Below are positions 35,943-45,480 of a stretch of 64,000 bases of DNA, in pieces (position 1 is the first letter of the stretch; every line of letters starts with the position of its first letter). The position numbers and the translations under genes are program-made. The DNA comes from M55B112 sp964539395 (GTDB lineage Bacteria; Bacteroidota; Bacteroidia; Bacteroidales; GCA-2748055), in contig CAZIIU010000012.1 in the NCBI GenBank assembly GCA_964539395.1, positions 15,062 to 79,061 on the forward strand. The letters are read 5' to 3'. The notes beneath the pieces are model-generated. The model saw only the letters and a program-made list of their open reading frames with translations, searched no databases and had not been told where the DNA came from.

Positions 35943-36743
35943 GTGCTAACTACAAGACAGAAATTATATACCATCATCTTCGGAACCAGGACCAGACCGG
36001 GAAGAATATTTGATGTGGCTCTGCTTGTCATGATTGTTCTCAGCGTTATTATTGTCATCCTGGAAAGTACCGAGCCACTTCGTACCCATTACTTCAAACA
36101 ATTTAATACCTTAGAATGGTTTTTTACCGCCATTTTTACACTGGAATACATACTAAGAATCTATTCTCATCCAAAACCTTTTAAATACATCACCAGTTTT
36201 TTAGGTATTATCGACCTGGTTGCGATCCTGCCCAGTTACCTTGGTCTGATCTACGATTATACCAACTTTATGCTTACCATACGGGCCTTCCGGCTGTTAC
36301 GTGTATTCAGAATCCTGAAGCTTACGAGATACATTACTGAGGCAGATCAGCTGATGGTCGCGCTACGCCAAAGCTTTCAATAGGTAGTTGTCTTTTTTGA
36401 AGTTGTACTTGTCATGGTACTGTTTATGGGGACCATCATGTACATGGTGGAGGGTGAAGAAAGCGGCTTCACATCGATTCCCCAAAGCATCTATTGGGCC
36501 ATTGTTACCATAACCACGGTTGGGTATGGTGATATCGCCCCAGTTACAGTTGTTGGGAAAGTGATTGCCTCCATTGCCATGCTTACAGGTTACTCTATTA
36601 TCGCGGTTCCGACAGGGATCATAACAATTGAACTTGGCCGAATGTCATCCAAGGAGAAAAAGAAGTACTGTCCAACATGCGACTACTATACAAGCGATCC
36701 CCTGGCAAAATACTGCAGCCATTGTGGCCGGCGACTTGAATAA
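35943..36743 (+). pseudogene. Voltage-gated K+ channel interrupted by an in-frame TAG
   Basis: The GTG-started frame continues to 36743 except for one TAG at 36381-36383 (codon 147); the two halves share one frame. Read through, it is a 266-residue six-helix channel: S1 22-42, S2 56-75, S3 84-103, voltage-sensor S4 at 114-131 with positive residues at every third position (R114, R117, R120, R123, K126, R129), pore loop with selectivity filter TVGYGD at 192-197, S6 about 207-232. The cytoplasmic tail has a four-Cys zinc ribbon (C243, C246, C258, C261). The stop falls in the S4-S5 linker and removes the pore. It could be a recent nonsense mutation, a sequencing error or a suppressed codon. Confidence 0.85.
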
Positions 36744-36932
36744 TTATCTGGCCTGAGCTCAGGTGCATTCAATTATTTATCGAACCGTTTGTTTTTCCCC
36801 CTGTCATGGTAACAATAAAGTCTTTTATGCTCCATGATGAGATATATAAACAGTACCACGAACGTCGGACACAACGCGTATAAACAATGAAAGGACCAGC
36901 AGTAAATCTTTAAAGTTTATGCCTGGTATCCC

Positions 36933-37946
36933 TTAGGGATTGTATCTGGCGCCTCTCAGAACTTTCTGATAGTCCCTTTCAGCAACGATTTCGGCCACAG
37001 AAAGTCCCGGGTTTCTCCTTGCATATTCCTTCACGATCTGCCAACCCAGCCATAGAGCTGCCCTGCCTGGTGCATCTGCAGGAAAATAGTAAGTTGTGGG
37101 AGCATCTTCAATTAGTTTTCGTATGTCCATAGGATTGGTTGAAAAGAGTAACTTCTGTTCCACCAGGTGTGTCCACATCTGCTTCTCATTGCTTCGGCAG
37201 AAATCAATCTGCCCGGGAGAAAACCCAATTATCAGGTGATCAGTCGTTCCGGGAAGCAAAGCATCCACAAAAAATAACAATAATCCGTTATATATCATCC
37301 TGTTAAGCACATTGTCAATGGAGTCATTGTATGGAAACATTGCCGATCCCCAAACATGCATTACATCTGAAGGGATTTTACCGGGATGCATATTGTATTG
37401 CATGTACTTCGGGGTTCCAAGCATGTCATAATACCTGCAATCCCTTCCAAGGTACTGGTCAAGACCGACACCAATATACTCCTCAACAGTAAATAGTTTG
37501 TGATTAAAACGGCTCACATACCCAATAATCCTGGGAACGGTTTGACCGGGAAAATGGAACAAATACCGCTTGAAACCATTGGTCAACTCCCGGTTTATTA
37601 CATCCATCTCCTTGAATACTTCACTGGTATATTCATACACCTCCCGGTTGGCCGGATCATTCAAAAACATAGAGAGATAGGATCCGTAATGCTTGTGGGA
37701 AGCCGGACCAATGTTGATCACGTGGACATTAAAGACATCAAAAAAATCACCATAACGCTTATAAAAAACCGATATAGCACGATCAATAGTATCCAGATCA
37801 ACAGCAAACAATGCGGTATCAAACCGCTCTATCTCCAGATTTAACCTGATACCTGAAATATCAGCTTTAAACGGATCATTTTTACAGCCGGAAAACATTA
37901 CTAACAATACCAGGTTGATAATCAAGATCCATATAGTACGAAACAT
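36933..37946 (-). CDS. gldB: GldB-family gliding motility lipoprotein
   Basis: A 337-residue lipoprotein; LLVMFSGC puts the acylated Cys at residue 21 when the ATG at 37946 is used. Conserved GldB features are the N-terminal IERFDTALFAVD, the YIGVGLDQYLGRDCRYYD core, and the C-terminal PGRAALWLGWQIVKEYARRNP. GldB is needed for gliding or for T9SS function in Flavobacterium but is also present in non-gliding Bacteroidota. It is divergent from the porT-like/nadE pair, a neighbourhood often kept in the phylum; gldC is not adjacent. It links to the T9SS cargo at 59.9 kb. Confidence 0.93.
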   Translation of the reverse strand: MFRTIWILIINLVLLVMFSGCKNDPFKADISGIRLNLEIERFDTALFAVDLDTIDRAISVFYKRYGDFFDVFNVHVINIGPASHKHYGSYLSMFLNDPANREVYEYTSEVFKEMDVINRELTNGFKRYLFHFPGQTVPRIIGYVSRFNHKLFTVEEYIGVGLDQYLGRDCRYYDMLGTPKYMQYNMHPGKIPSDVMHVWGSAMFPYNDSIDNVLNRMIYNGLLLFFVDALLPGTTDHLIIGFSPGQIDFCRSNEKQMWTHLVEQKLLFSTNPMDIRKLIEDAPTTYYFPADAPGRAALWLGWQIVKEYARRNPGLSVAEIVAERDYQKVLRGARYNP

Positions 37947-37960
37947 ATTCAGAGATATTT

Positions 37961-37968
37961 TACCTTTG
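37961..37968 (+). promoter_or_regulatory. -7 element for the porT-like/nadE operon
   Basis: TACCTTTG on the plus strand, 52 nt before the barrel-gene ATG. The matching -33 would fall inside the gldB start region; no TTTG is seen there. Confidence 0.4.
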
Positions 37969-37978
37969 TTACAAAACA

Positions 37979-37986
37979 CAAAAATA
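37979..37986 (-). promoter_or_regulatory. -7 element for gldB
   Basis: TATTTTTG on the minus strand, 32 nt before the gldB ATG, with TTTG upstream at a 16-bp spacing (38003-38006). It overlaps the divergent signal only loosely, so the two promoters are packed within 75 bp. Confidence 0.4.
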
Positions 37987-38020
37987 ACAAAAACCGCTGG
38001 TTCAAATTAATAACTGAATA

Positions 38021-38674
38021 ATGACAAGAATAGTATTTATCATTGCCTTGATTACTGCAATGGGAAACCTCGGTGCACAAGGGCTGGAAATAAGCGTTTA
38101 TACGGAACCCCAGCTTGCATGGCTCACTTCGAACGAGAACAGTGTAAGAAGCAATGGTCCTGTACTCAACTTGAATACAGGATTTGAGTTCGACATCTTT
38201 TTTATGCCTAATTATGCACTTACAATCGGGGTGGAGATGAACAACCAGGGTGGCAGAATGATCTATTCTGATACAGTCTTTTTTCAAAAGCCGGACAGTA
38301 TGATTGTTGTACCTGGGGGTATTCCTGTTAAACATAATCTGCAGTATATTGGTGTTCCGCTCGGACTGAAACTTAAAAGCGCAGAGCTGGGTTATACCAC
38401 CTTTTATTTCCAGGGGGCACTCAACCCGTTTTTCAATATAAAGGCGGCCACAACGTCCGAAGAGTTGGCGATTTCCAGGGAAAATACTCAGCAGGATATC
38501 CATCTCTTTAATCTTAATTATTTCATATCGGTTGGACTGGAATACAGGCTCGCAGGAAATACGGCACTTATGGTCGGACTGAAATGGTCGGCCGGCTTTT
38601 CTGATATTACAGGGAATGATTTTGCCAGAAACAACCTTAACAGTACCGGACTGCATCTTGGAATCCTGTTCTAA
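38021..38674 (+). CDS. PorT-like outer-membrane beta-barrel protein
   Basis: A 217-residue exported protein with a signal peptide of about 1-19 ending near GAQ. The rest alternates hydrophobic and polar residues as in an eight-strand barrel, with LQYIGVPLGLKLKSA (a strand pair seen in PorT-family proteins) and a C-terminal strand LHLGILF ending in Phe. PorT itself is a T9SS component, but this general barrel family is large and specific T9SS function cannot be claimed. It precedes nadE by 8 nt and so is co-transcribed with it. Confidence 0.82.
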   Translation: MTRIVFIIALITAMGNLGAQGLEISVYTEPQLAWLTSNENSVRSNGPVLNLNTGFEFDIFFMPNYALTIGVEMNNQGGRMIYSDTVFFQKPDSMIVVPGGIPVKHNLQYIGVPLGLKLKSAELGYTTFYFQGALNPFFNIKAATTSEELAISRENTQQDIHLFNLNYFISVGLEYRLAGNTALMVGLKWSAGFSDITGNDFARNNLNSTGLHLGILF

Positions 38675-38682
38675 ACAGCTTT

Positions 38683-40341
38683 ATGATGAAAATTGCATTG
38701 GCACAACTGAATTTTATTGTTGGAGATATTGAAGGTAACAGTAAGAAAATCCTCCATTCTATTAAGCGTTCACAGAATGAAGGAGCAGATCTTATCATTT
38801 TTTCAGAATTGGCGATTTGTGGATACCCGCCACTGGATTTGCTGGAAAGAGAATCTTTTGTGGAGTCATGCGTTATCGCCATTAAAGATATCGCCCGCCA
38901 GGTTACAGGCGATACCGGAGTTATCATCGGGGGCCCGGAATTCAATACAAATGAAGAAGGAAAACTCCTTTATAACAGTGCCTGGTTTCTTCATCATGGA
39001 AAAATAAAAGGGGCATTCAGAAAATCTTTGTTACCTACCTACGATATTTTCGATGAATACAGGTACTTCGAACCCAATAAGGAGTTTAAGATTCTGGAAT
39101 TCCGAGGAAAGAAAATAGCCGTTACAATCTGTGAGGATCTCTGGGATGACCAGCCAATGGAGAACAGGTTTTCAAGAAGCAGACTTTATACAAGGCAGCC
39201 ACTGGAGCAGTTGATGAAATGGACCCCTGAATGTGTAATTAATATCGCTGCATCGCCCTTCTCCTCAAAAAAACTGGAGATAAAGCGACAGATATTCTCA
39301 AATAAAGCACGAAAACATAATGTGCCGGTATTCATGGTTAACCAGGTGGGAGCGAATACAGAATTAATTTTTGAAGGTGGATCCATGATCACATCTCCGG
39401 ACGGTTCAGTTTATCATCAATTTAAATTCTTTAGCGAAGACCATTTTGTTGCTGACCTGGGTGATGTTATAACTCAAAAAGGGGGGGGGACGGATAAAAA
39501 TTTCGACAGGATCGGCATGACCCATGATGCTCTGGTACTTGGGGTAAGTGAATATTTTTGTAAATCAGGATTCACCAAAGCAACGCTCGGGCTGTCGGGG
39601 GGAATCGACTCAGCGGTCACCCTGGCCATTGCAGTTAAGGCAATTGGAAACAATAACCTCCATGTACTGCTTATGCCATCTCAGTTTTCCTCTGAACACA
39701 GCGTGACCGATTCAGTGACTTTGGCTGAAAAAACCGGTGTAAAATATCATATACTCTCCATCAAAGATATTTTCAATCTTACAAGGAAGATACTACAGCC
39801 TGTATTCGGTGATAAACAGGAAAATGTAGCCGAGGAGAATATCCAGTCCAGGATCCGGGCAACACTTCTGATGGCTCTGTCCAACAAACATGGACACATC
39901 CTTCTGAATACCAGTAATAAAAGTGAAACTGCTGTGGGATACGGAACACTTTACGGAGATATGGCCGGCGGACTTTCAGTGCTCGGGGACGTCTATAAAA
40001 CGGATGTGTATGCACTTGCCCGATATATTAACCGGCAGGATATCATCATTCCGGTTAACATTATCAATAAGCCTCCATCTGCTGAACTCAGACCCGGGCA
40101 ATTTGACTCAGATTCCCTTCCGGATTATGAGATACTTGATAAGATACTGGAATTGTATATTGAAAAGCAGCTCTCCGCGGATCAGATCGTACTTGAAGGG
40201 TTTGAGAAAGCAGTTGTCGAACGCACCGTCAGAATGGTCAATGCAAACGAATACAAGCGGTACCAGACTCCTCCCATTCTGCGTATATCCTCGAAAGCAT
40301 TTGGTGTCGGAAGGCGGATCCCGATTGTAGGTAAGTATTAG
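38683..40341 (+). CDS. nadE: Glutamine-dependent NAD+ synthetase
   Basis: A 552-residue two-domain enzyme making NAD+ from nicotinate adenine dinucleotide, ATP and glutamine. The N-terminal nitrilase-type glutaminase domain (about 1-260) has its Glu-Lys-Cys triad in ELAICGYPPLDL, FRKSLLPTYD and TICEDLWDD. The C-terminal synthetase domain (about 285-540) has the P-loop SGGIDSAV. Between them codons 267-269 are an uninterrupted run of nine G residues after five A residues, a slippage-prone tract. It follows the porT-like gene by 8 nt. Confidence 0.96.
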   Translation: MMKIALAQLNFIVGDIEGNSKKILHSIKRSQNEGADLIIFSELAICGYPPLDLLERESFVESCVIAIKDIARQVTGDTGVIIGGPEFNTNEEGKLLYNSAWFLHHGKIKGAFRKSLLPTYDIFDEYRYFEPNKEFKILEFRGKKIAVTICEDLWDDQPMENRFSRSRLYTRQPLEQLMKWTPECVINIAASPFSSKKLEIKRQIFSNKARKHNVPVFMVNQVGANTELIFEGGSMITSPDGSVYHQFKFFSEDHFVADLGDVITQKGGGTDKNFDRIGMTHDALVLGVSEYFCKSGFTKATLGLSGGIDSAVTLAIAVKAIGNNNLHVLLMPSQFSSEHSVTDSVTLAEKTGVKYHILSIKDIFNLTRKILQPVFGDKQENVAEENIQSRIRATLLMALSNKHGHILLNTSNKSETAVGYGTLYGDMAGGLSVLGDVYKTDVYALARYINRQDIIIPVNIINKPPSAELRPGQFDSDSLPDYEILDKILELYIEKQLSADQIVLEGFEKAVVERTVRMVNANEYKRYQTPPILRISSKAFGVGRRIPIVGKY

Positions 40342-40358
40342 GTCGATTTCTTTGTTTT

Positions 40359-40392
40359 TTTGAAGAGAATAGATAAAAATTAGCTATTTTCG
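40359..40392 (+). promoter_or_regulatory. Promoter of the Crp/Fnr-family gene
   Basis: TTTG (40359-40362), 22-bp spacer, TATTTTCG (40385-40392): one mismatch in the -7 box. It predicts a leader of about 28 nt. Confidence 0.45.
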
Positions 40393-40424
40393 CATGTTAC
40401 TCAACACAAAACACTTATAAGGGT

Positions 40425-41126
40425 ATGCAGGAGAAGAGTTATAATGCTGATAACTGCATTGATAATCCAAAATCGGTTTTTAATGTTCTGACTCCAAAAG
40501 AGAAGGAATTTCTTAAACAAAACTATACATGTGCCTTTTATAAAAAAGGTGAAATGATTTTTAAGGAGGGTGATAAGCCCATCGGACTGATGAGTCTTTC
40601 AGAGGGCAAGGTCAAGATCTTCAAGGAGGGGGTTGGTGGAAGGGAACAGATCGTTCGCATGGCAAAACCAGTGGGGTTCATTGGCTACAGGGCACTGTTT
40701 GCTGACGAAAACCATACAGCCACCGGGGTTGCCATTGAGGACTCGGTTGCCTGTATTATAGATAAGGACAGCCTCTACAAAGTCATGCGCAGCAATCCTG
40801 AACTCGCCATCAGCATTGTTAAATCTTTTGCAACCGAACTGGGATTTTCAAACCAGAGAACGGTCACGCTCACTCAAAAACATATCCGGGGCAGACTGGC
40901 TGAATCGTTGATCTTCCTGAAGGATACATATGGATACGAGGGTGATGAGAAGACCATTAAGATCTACCTGTCAAGGGAAGATGTTGCCAACCTCTCCAAT
41001 ATGACCACCTCCAATGCGATACGCACGCTCTCATCATTTGCACAGGAGGGAATTATTTCCATCGACGGTAGAAAAATCAAGATTCTTGATCTGCAAAAGC
41101 TGGAAAGGATAAGTGATCTTGGTTAA
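40425..41126 (+). CDS. Crp/Fnr-family transcriptional regulator
   Basis: A 233-residue regulator. A cyclic-nucleotide-binding-like domain covers about 25-140 (CAFYKKGEMIFKEGDKPIG, LMSLSEGKVKIFKEG), and a C-terminal winged helix covers about 155-228 (LSREDVANLSNMTTSNAIRTL). The N-terminus lacks the cluster of cysteines needed for an FNR-type iron-sulfur centre: only Cys14-15 region and Cys29 are present, so direct oxygen sensing is doubtful. The ligand is unknown. It is followed 32 nt later by the acyltransferase gene. Confidence 0.92.
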   Translation: MQEKSYNADNCIDNPKSVFNVLTPKEKEFLKQNYTCAFYKKGEMIFKEGDKPIGLMSLSEGKVKIFKEGVGGREQIVRMAKPVGFIGYRALFADENHTATGVAIEDSVACIIDKDSLYKVMRSNPELAISIVKSFATELGFSNQRTVTLTQKHIRGRLAESLIFLKDTYGYEGDEKTIKIYLSREDVANLSNMTTSNAIRTLSSFAQEGIISIDGRKIKILDLQKLERISDLG

Positions 41127-41158
41127 AGATCCGGTCCTCCCTCCAGTAAAAAGACATC

Positions 41159-42079
41159 ATGAAGTATCTGGGTTACATCATTATCTCCGCAATCCTGCGA
41201 ATGCTTGCAATATTGCCTTCACGAATTCTATATCTGAAGGCAGATGCCCTCAGTTTTGTCTTGAATCATATTGCCGGCTACCGTAAAGAAGTGATTACCT
41301 CCAATCTTAAACAATCCTTTCCCGGAATTTCGCAAAAAGAGGTAATCTCTCTCAGGAGTAACTTTTACAGACATCTGGCGGACTTAATTGTTGAAATCGC
41401 TGTGATTCAGTATTATCCAAAGTCAAGGCTCAAAAAGATGTTTAATTTTGACAATCCGGAAGTGCTGGAGAAGTTTTGTACTGAAGGAAGGCATGTAATT
41501 GTTATTACCGGGCACTACAACAACTGGGAATGGTCCTCGCCACTCTCCTATACATTCAGAAACCAGTTTATTGGTGTATACCGACCGCTCCGCAACGTCT
41601 ATTTCGACAGGTCCTACAAAAAATCAAGAACCCGTTTCGGTGCCGAAGCTGTACCAATGGGCAGCATTGGAAGAAAGCTCATTGAATATTCCAGGAAGAA
41701 TATTCCAACGATCACGGGAGTAATCGGAGACCAGCGTCCGATGAAAACCCATGTTCAATACTGGACAGAGTTTTTAAATCATACTACCGGCTTTTTCACC
41801 GGAAGTGAAAAACTGGCGAAAAAATTTGATGCAGTAGTTTTATACGGACGAATTCGAAAAATAAAAAGGGGGCAGTACAGTTCAACTTTTGAAGTCATCA
41901 CCGATAACTCTGCCACCGCTGCTCCTGATGAGATTATTGAAAAATTCGTAAGATTGCTTGAAAAAGATATCAATAATGAGCCCGCATACTGGCTCTGGAG
42001 TCACAACAGATGGAGATTCAGTTATGAGGATTGGTTAGCATCAAATCCTGCTCCGCCTTCAAGGGGTCCTTCAGCTTAA
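41159..42079 (+). CDS. LpxL/HtrB-like lipid A acyltransferase
   Basis: A 306-residue membrane-associated lysophospholipid acyltransferase. An N-terminal hydrophobic helix (about 3-22) anchors it. The catalytic HxxxxE-type motif is GHYNNWEW at about 118-125; later GVIGDQRPMKTHVQYWTEF matches the LpxL family. It probably adds a secondary acyl chain to lipid A at the inner-membrane inner face. It lies just downstream of the Crp/Fnr gene and may share its transcript. Confidence 0.87.
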   Translation: MKYLGYIIISAILRMLAILPSRILYLKADALSFVLNHIAGYRKEVITSNLKQSFPGISQKEVISLRSNFYRHLADLIVEIAVIQYYPKSRLKKMFNFDNPEVLEKFCTEGRHVIVITGHYNNWEWSSPLSYTFRNQFIGVYRPLRNVYFDRSYKKSRTRFGAEAVPMGSIGRKLIEYSRKNIPTITGVIGDQRPMKTHVQYWTEFLNHTTGFFTGSEKLAKKFDAVVLYGRIRKIKRGQYSSTFEVITDNSATAAPDEIIEKFVRLLEKDINNEPAYWLWSHNRWRFSYEDWLASNPAPPSRGPSA

Positions 42080-42172
42080 ATTGTTTTAACCCGACATTCT
42101 GTTGTGATTCCGTCGGATAAATAACCAGGAATCCGGTCGTGGAATCATAATCGAAAAATACGAGCACCCCAT

Positions 42173-44632
42173 CTACTCCATAATATATATACGCTTTACA
42201 CGCTCCGGAATACCGGTAAGTACTTCATAAACAATTGTTCCCAGTTTTTCGGCCATTGCTGAAACAGTACAGTTCCTTCCAAATAGCTCAACCTGATCCC
42301 CAACCCCGGCTTTAATACCTGTAATATCGAGCATGGTCATGTCCATACAGATATGTCCTATGGTAGGAGCAAATTCACCATTCAGGAAAAATGAATAGTT
42401 ACCGTTTCCAAGGTGCCTGTTGATACCATCAGCATAGCCAACAGGGATCGTGGCGATCCTTGACGGACGCTTTACAACACCGCTGCGTCCGTATCCTACT
42501 GCCTCCCCCGGAGCGACATCCCTGATCTGGGATATGATGGTCCTGAATGCACTTACCGGTTCCAGCTTTCTCTTTGTACCCTGTCCATACAGGCCAATCC
42601 CGATTCTGACCATATCCATCTGCAATTCCGGAAAACGCTCAATACCTGAAGTATTTAATGCATGCAGCAACACGCTGTCTCCCACAATCGGTTTTAGCAG
42701 TCCGGCCATCTTCCGCAGCTTAGCAACCTGCATCCTGGTAAAATCATCAAGTGACGGATCATCGCTTCCGACAAGGTGTGTAAACATACTTTTTACCTTA
42801 ATCTCACTGGCAGAAAGCTGTCCGGAAAGCCACTGTAAATCCTTTTCTTCAAATCCAAGGCGGTGCATACCTGTATCAAGTTTAATATGAACAGGTTGTC
42901 CGGACAATCCCAAATAACGGCAATCTTTCAGCAATCTTTCCAGTCCCTCCCTGTTGTAAATTTCTGGTTCCAGGCGATTTTCCAAAACTTTTTTGTAGTC
43001 ACCGGGGTCGGTATTCATTACCATTACAGGAAGCTGAACCCCGGATTTTCTGAGTCTGATTCCTTCATCGGGGAACGCTACTGCCAGGTAATCAATTTTC
43101 TCATGCTGAAGGAACCCCGCAATCTCATGCGACCCCGCCCCGTATGATAGGGCTTTCACCATTACCATCACTCTGGTAGAGGGTTTCAGCAGTGAACGGA
43201 AATAATTCAGGTTGTTTACCATCTCACTGATATTGATCTCCAATACCGTTTTATGGAATTGCAATTGCAACTGCCTGGTAATATCCTCGAAGTGAAATTT
43301 TCTTGCACCTTTGATCAGCACTGCTGCATGTTCAATCTCCTTCGGATCGAATTCCCTGATAAACGACTTTGTATCAGGAAAGAACTTAGTATCGACCGGA
43401 AACAGGTCTCTTTGTCCGGAGATACTGTTCCCAATACAAAAAACACGATGCACATCTTTAAATCTCAACAATCCGGCAACCTCCAGGTAAAGTACCCTGT
43501 CCTGCAGTCCGCTCTGGTAAAGGTCTGAAAGGATAACCATCCTCTTAGCGTGGCTTTGCTGTTGCATCAACACATCCAATGCAACCTTCAGACCCGCCAG
43601 ATCTGAATTGTAGACATCGCTGACAAGTGTGGAGCCAAAAACTCCCTTAAGTGTTTCAAGTCTCATTTCAACCGGCTCGAGCATCTGAAGCAGTTGGTCG
43701 ATCCTGCTAAAGGCTATACCCAGCTCTTTCATCACTACAATGCAGTGGACCAGGTTTTCAACGGAAGCATCATCAGAAAATGGCAAAATAAAGCTATAAC
43801 AATCCTGCCCCGTAACCATTTCCAACATCCTCCGGCTATTTTCTGTTGTGGATATCTTACAACGATAAAGGGCTTCTCCTTCCAATGCCCAGCTAATTTT
43901 CTCTGCCCCCAGATCATGCAGGTAATCACCTGTTCTTATTTCATCAACAAATGTATCCGACCTGAACACCAGTTTCCCGCTATGTCGAAAAAGTTGAAGT
44001 TTTTCCTTCAGTTTAACCCTGTCTGAACTAAAATTCTCCCGGTGTGCTGGTCCGATATTTGTCAGAATTCCAATATCGGGCATGATCATCTTCTCGAGTT
44101 TTGCCATCTCACCTGGAAGAGAAATACCAGCCTCAATAACAGCTATCCTGTAACGGTCTGACAATTGCCAGAGTGATAAGGGAACACCAAGCTGTGAATT
44201 GTAACTGCGCGGACTTCTGACTACACTCATTTCATGCTGAAGCATTTGGGACAACCACTCCTTTACAATCGTCTTCCCGTTGCTGCCTGTAATGCCAATA
44301 ACCCTGCCATGAAATTTTTTTCGCCGCTCAGCTGCCAGGGACTGAAGTGCGGAGAGAGAATCTTTGACAATGCAAAATGTAGCATCCTCCGGAAAATCAC
44401 TTTGAGGTTTCCTGTCGGCAAGAAAGCTGCGAACACCCCTCTCGTAGAGCTCCCTGATATAATCGTTCCCATCGTGCCGCTCTCCCCTGATTGCAATAAA
44501 CATGACATTATCAATACCAGGTAGCGACCTGCTGTCCGTTGCCAGGTGTCCAACTAACCGGTCCGCATCGCCCAGTATGGACCCATTTGTAATCATAGCC
44601 ACCTGGCGGATTGTCAAAGCTTCACGTATCAT
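42173..44632 (-). CDS. murF-alr: Bifunctional MurF ligase / alanine racemase
   Basis: An 819-residue fusion typical of Bacteroidota. Residues 1-450 are MurF, which adds D-Ala-D-Ala to UDP-MurNAc-tripeptide; the P-loop is GITGSNGKT (Lys120). Residues about 455-819 are the PLP-dependent alanine racemase, with the PLP lysine at 493 in VMVKALSYGAG and the GIGLYGQG and IPVGYADGINR motifs. A DVYNSDLAGLKVALD segment in the ligase half is also characteristic. One chain therefore supplies D-Ala and uses the dipeptide made by Ddl (62.9 kb). It starts 1 nt after the tdk stop. Confidence 0.96.
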   Translation of the reverse strand: MIREALTIRQVAMITNGSILGDADRLVGHLATDSRSLPGIDNVMFIAIRGERHDGNDYIRELYERGVRSFLADRKPQSDFPEDATFCIVKDSLSALQSLAAERRKKFHGRVIGITGSNGKTIVKEWLSQMLQHEMSVVRSPRSYNSQLGVPLSLWQLSDRYRIAVIEAGISLPGEMAKLEKMIMPDIGILTNIGPAHRENFSSDRVKLKEKLQLFRHSGKLVFRSDTFVDEIRTGDYLHDLGAEKISWALEGEALYRCKISTTENSRRMLEMVTGQDCYSFILPFSDDASVENLVHCIVVMKELGIAFSRIDQLLQMLEPVEMRLETLKGVFGSTLVSDVYNSDLAGLKVALDVLMQQQSHAKRMVILSDLYQSGLQDRVLYLEVAGLLRFKDVHRVFCIGNSISGQRDLFPVDTKFFPDTKSFIREFDPKEIEHAAVLIKGARKFHFEDITRQLQLQFHKTVLEINISEMVNNLNYFRSLLKPSTRVMVMVKALSYGAGSHEIAGFLQHEKIDYLAVAFPDEGIRLRKSGVQLPVMVMNTDPGDYKKVLENRLEPEIYNREGLERLLKDCRYLGLSGQPVHIKLDTGMHRLGFEEKDLQWLSGQLSASEIKVKSMFTHLVGSDDPSLDDFTRMQVAKLRKMAGLLKPIVGDSVLLHALNTSGIERFPELQMDMVRIGIGLYGQGTKRKLEPVSAFRTIISQIRDVAPGEAVGYGRSGVVKRPSRIATIPVGYADGINRHLGNGNYSFFLNGEFAPTIGHICMDMTMLDITGIKAGVGDQVELFGRNCTVSAMAEKLGTIVYEVLTGIPERVKRIYIME

Positions 44633-44633
44633 T

Positions 44634-45227
44634 TTATTGCCCTTTAGTATTCTTTTCCATCTCTATGTGGAAGCATTTTCGGCAGAGGGGCTCATACAAC
44701 TCCGTTTCACCAATTAATACCAGCTTATCTTCGTCTGACTTCCTGTGTGAATGGCTGGCCAGGCTGCCACATCGAACACAGATCGCATGCACTTTTGTAA
44801 CATATTCAGCAGTCGCCAGCAAAAAGGGAATCGGACCGAAAGGCTTTCCCCGGAAATCCATGTCCAATCCGGCAACAATTATTCGTAAACCATTATTTGC
44901 AAGTTGATTACAGACATCTATAAGCCCCTGATCAAAGAACTGGGCCTCATCAATTCCAACAACATCCACATCTCCGGAGAGCAACAGGATACTCTGGGCT
45001 GAATCTACCGGGGTTGAACGGATGCTATTCTCATCGTGCGAAACCACCTCCTCAGCTGAAAAACGAATATCGACCTTCGGTTTGAATATCTCAACACGCA
45101 AACGGGCGAACTCAGCCCGTTTAAGTCTGCGAATCAACTCCTCGGTTTTACCTGAAAACATGGAACCACAAATTACCTCGATCCACCCGCCCTTATTCGA
45201 ACCCTTTATGGTATCTTCCAGAAACAT
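44634..45227 (-). CDS. tdk: Thymidine kinase (type II)
   Basis: A 197-residue kinase that phosphorylates thymidine in the salvage pathway. The P-loop is GSMFSGKT (21-28); VVGIDEAQFFD is the Walker B region; the lasso and zinc site are shown by CVRCGSLASHSHRK and CRKC. The length is normal for type II enzymes. It is separated by a single base from murF-alr, so the two are tightly co-transcribed. Confidence 0.95.
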   Translation of the reverse strand: MFLEDTIKGSNKGGWIEVICGSMFSGKTEELIRRLKRAEFARLRVEIFKPKVDIRFSAEEVVSHDENSIRSTPVDSAQSILLLSGDVDVVGIDEAQFFDQGLIDVCNQLANNGLRIIVAGLDMDFRGKPFGPIPFLLATAEYVTKVHAICVRCGSLASHSHRKSDEDKLVLIGETELYEPLCRKCFHIEMEKNTKGQ

Positions 45228-45480
45228 GCAAAATAATCTTAATAACTCTTTACTGTCTTCTTTGGTTAATATTGTAACTTTGCCACCGGTATTATTACGT
45301 TAATTCATTGAAAAATCTAATATTGTTGTATTGTTTTAAACTGATACCATGGAATCTTCATATTTTCGATTGCCTTTTTATAACAAGCATACATGAGGAT
45401 TTCTTTATAAATGGTCGACCAGCAGCAATCTCTCCCTAAACTGTGCGTTAATTAAAAAAAGCAAAAATGAAATTTGAACC

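Noticed and set aside
36381..36413. Frameshift explaining the split channel
   Set aside because: Both halves are in the same frame; a single TAG is sufficient, so no frameshift is needed.
42080..42172. Weak hairpin TGATTCC/GGAATCA between the acyltransferase and murF-alr
   Set aside because: Long interrupted loop and no T-run on either strand; not convincing as a terminator.
45228..45480. tRNA or small RNA in the gap after tdk
   Set aside because: No cloverleaf, no conserved tRNA arms and no terminator; only an isolated TAACTTTG box was found.
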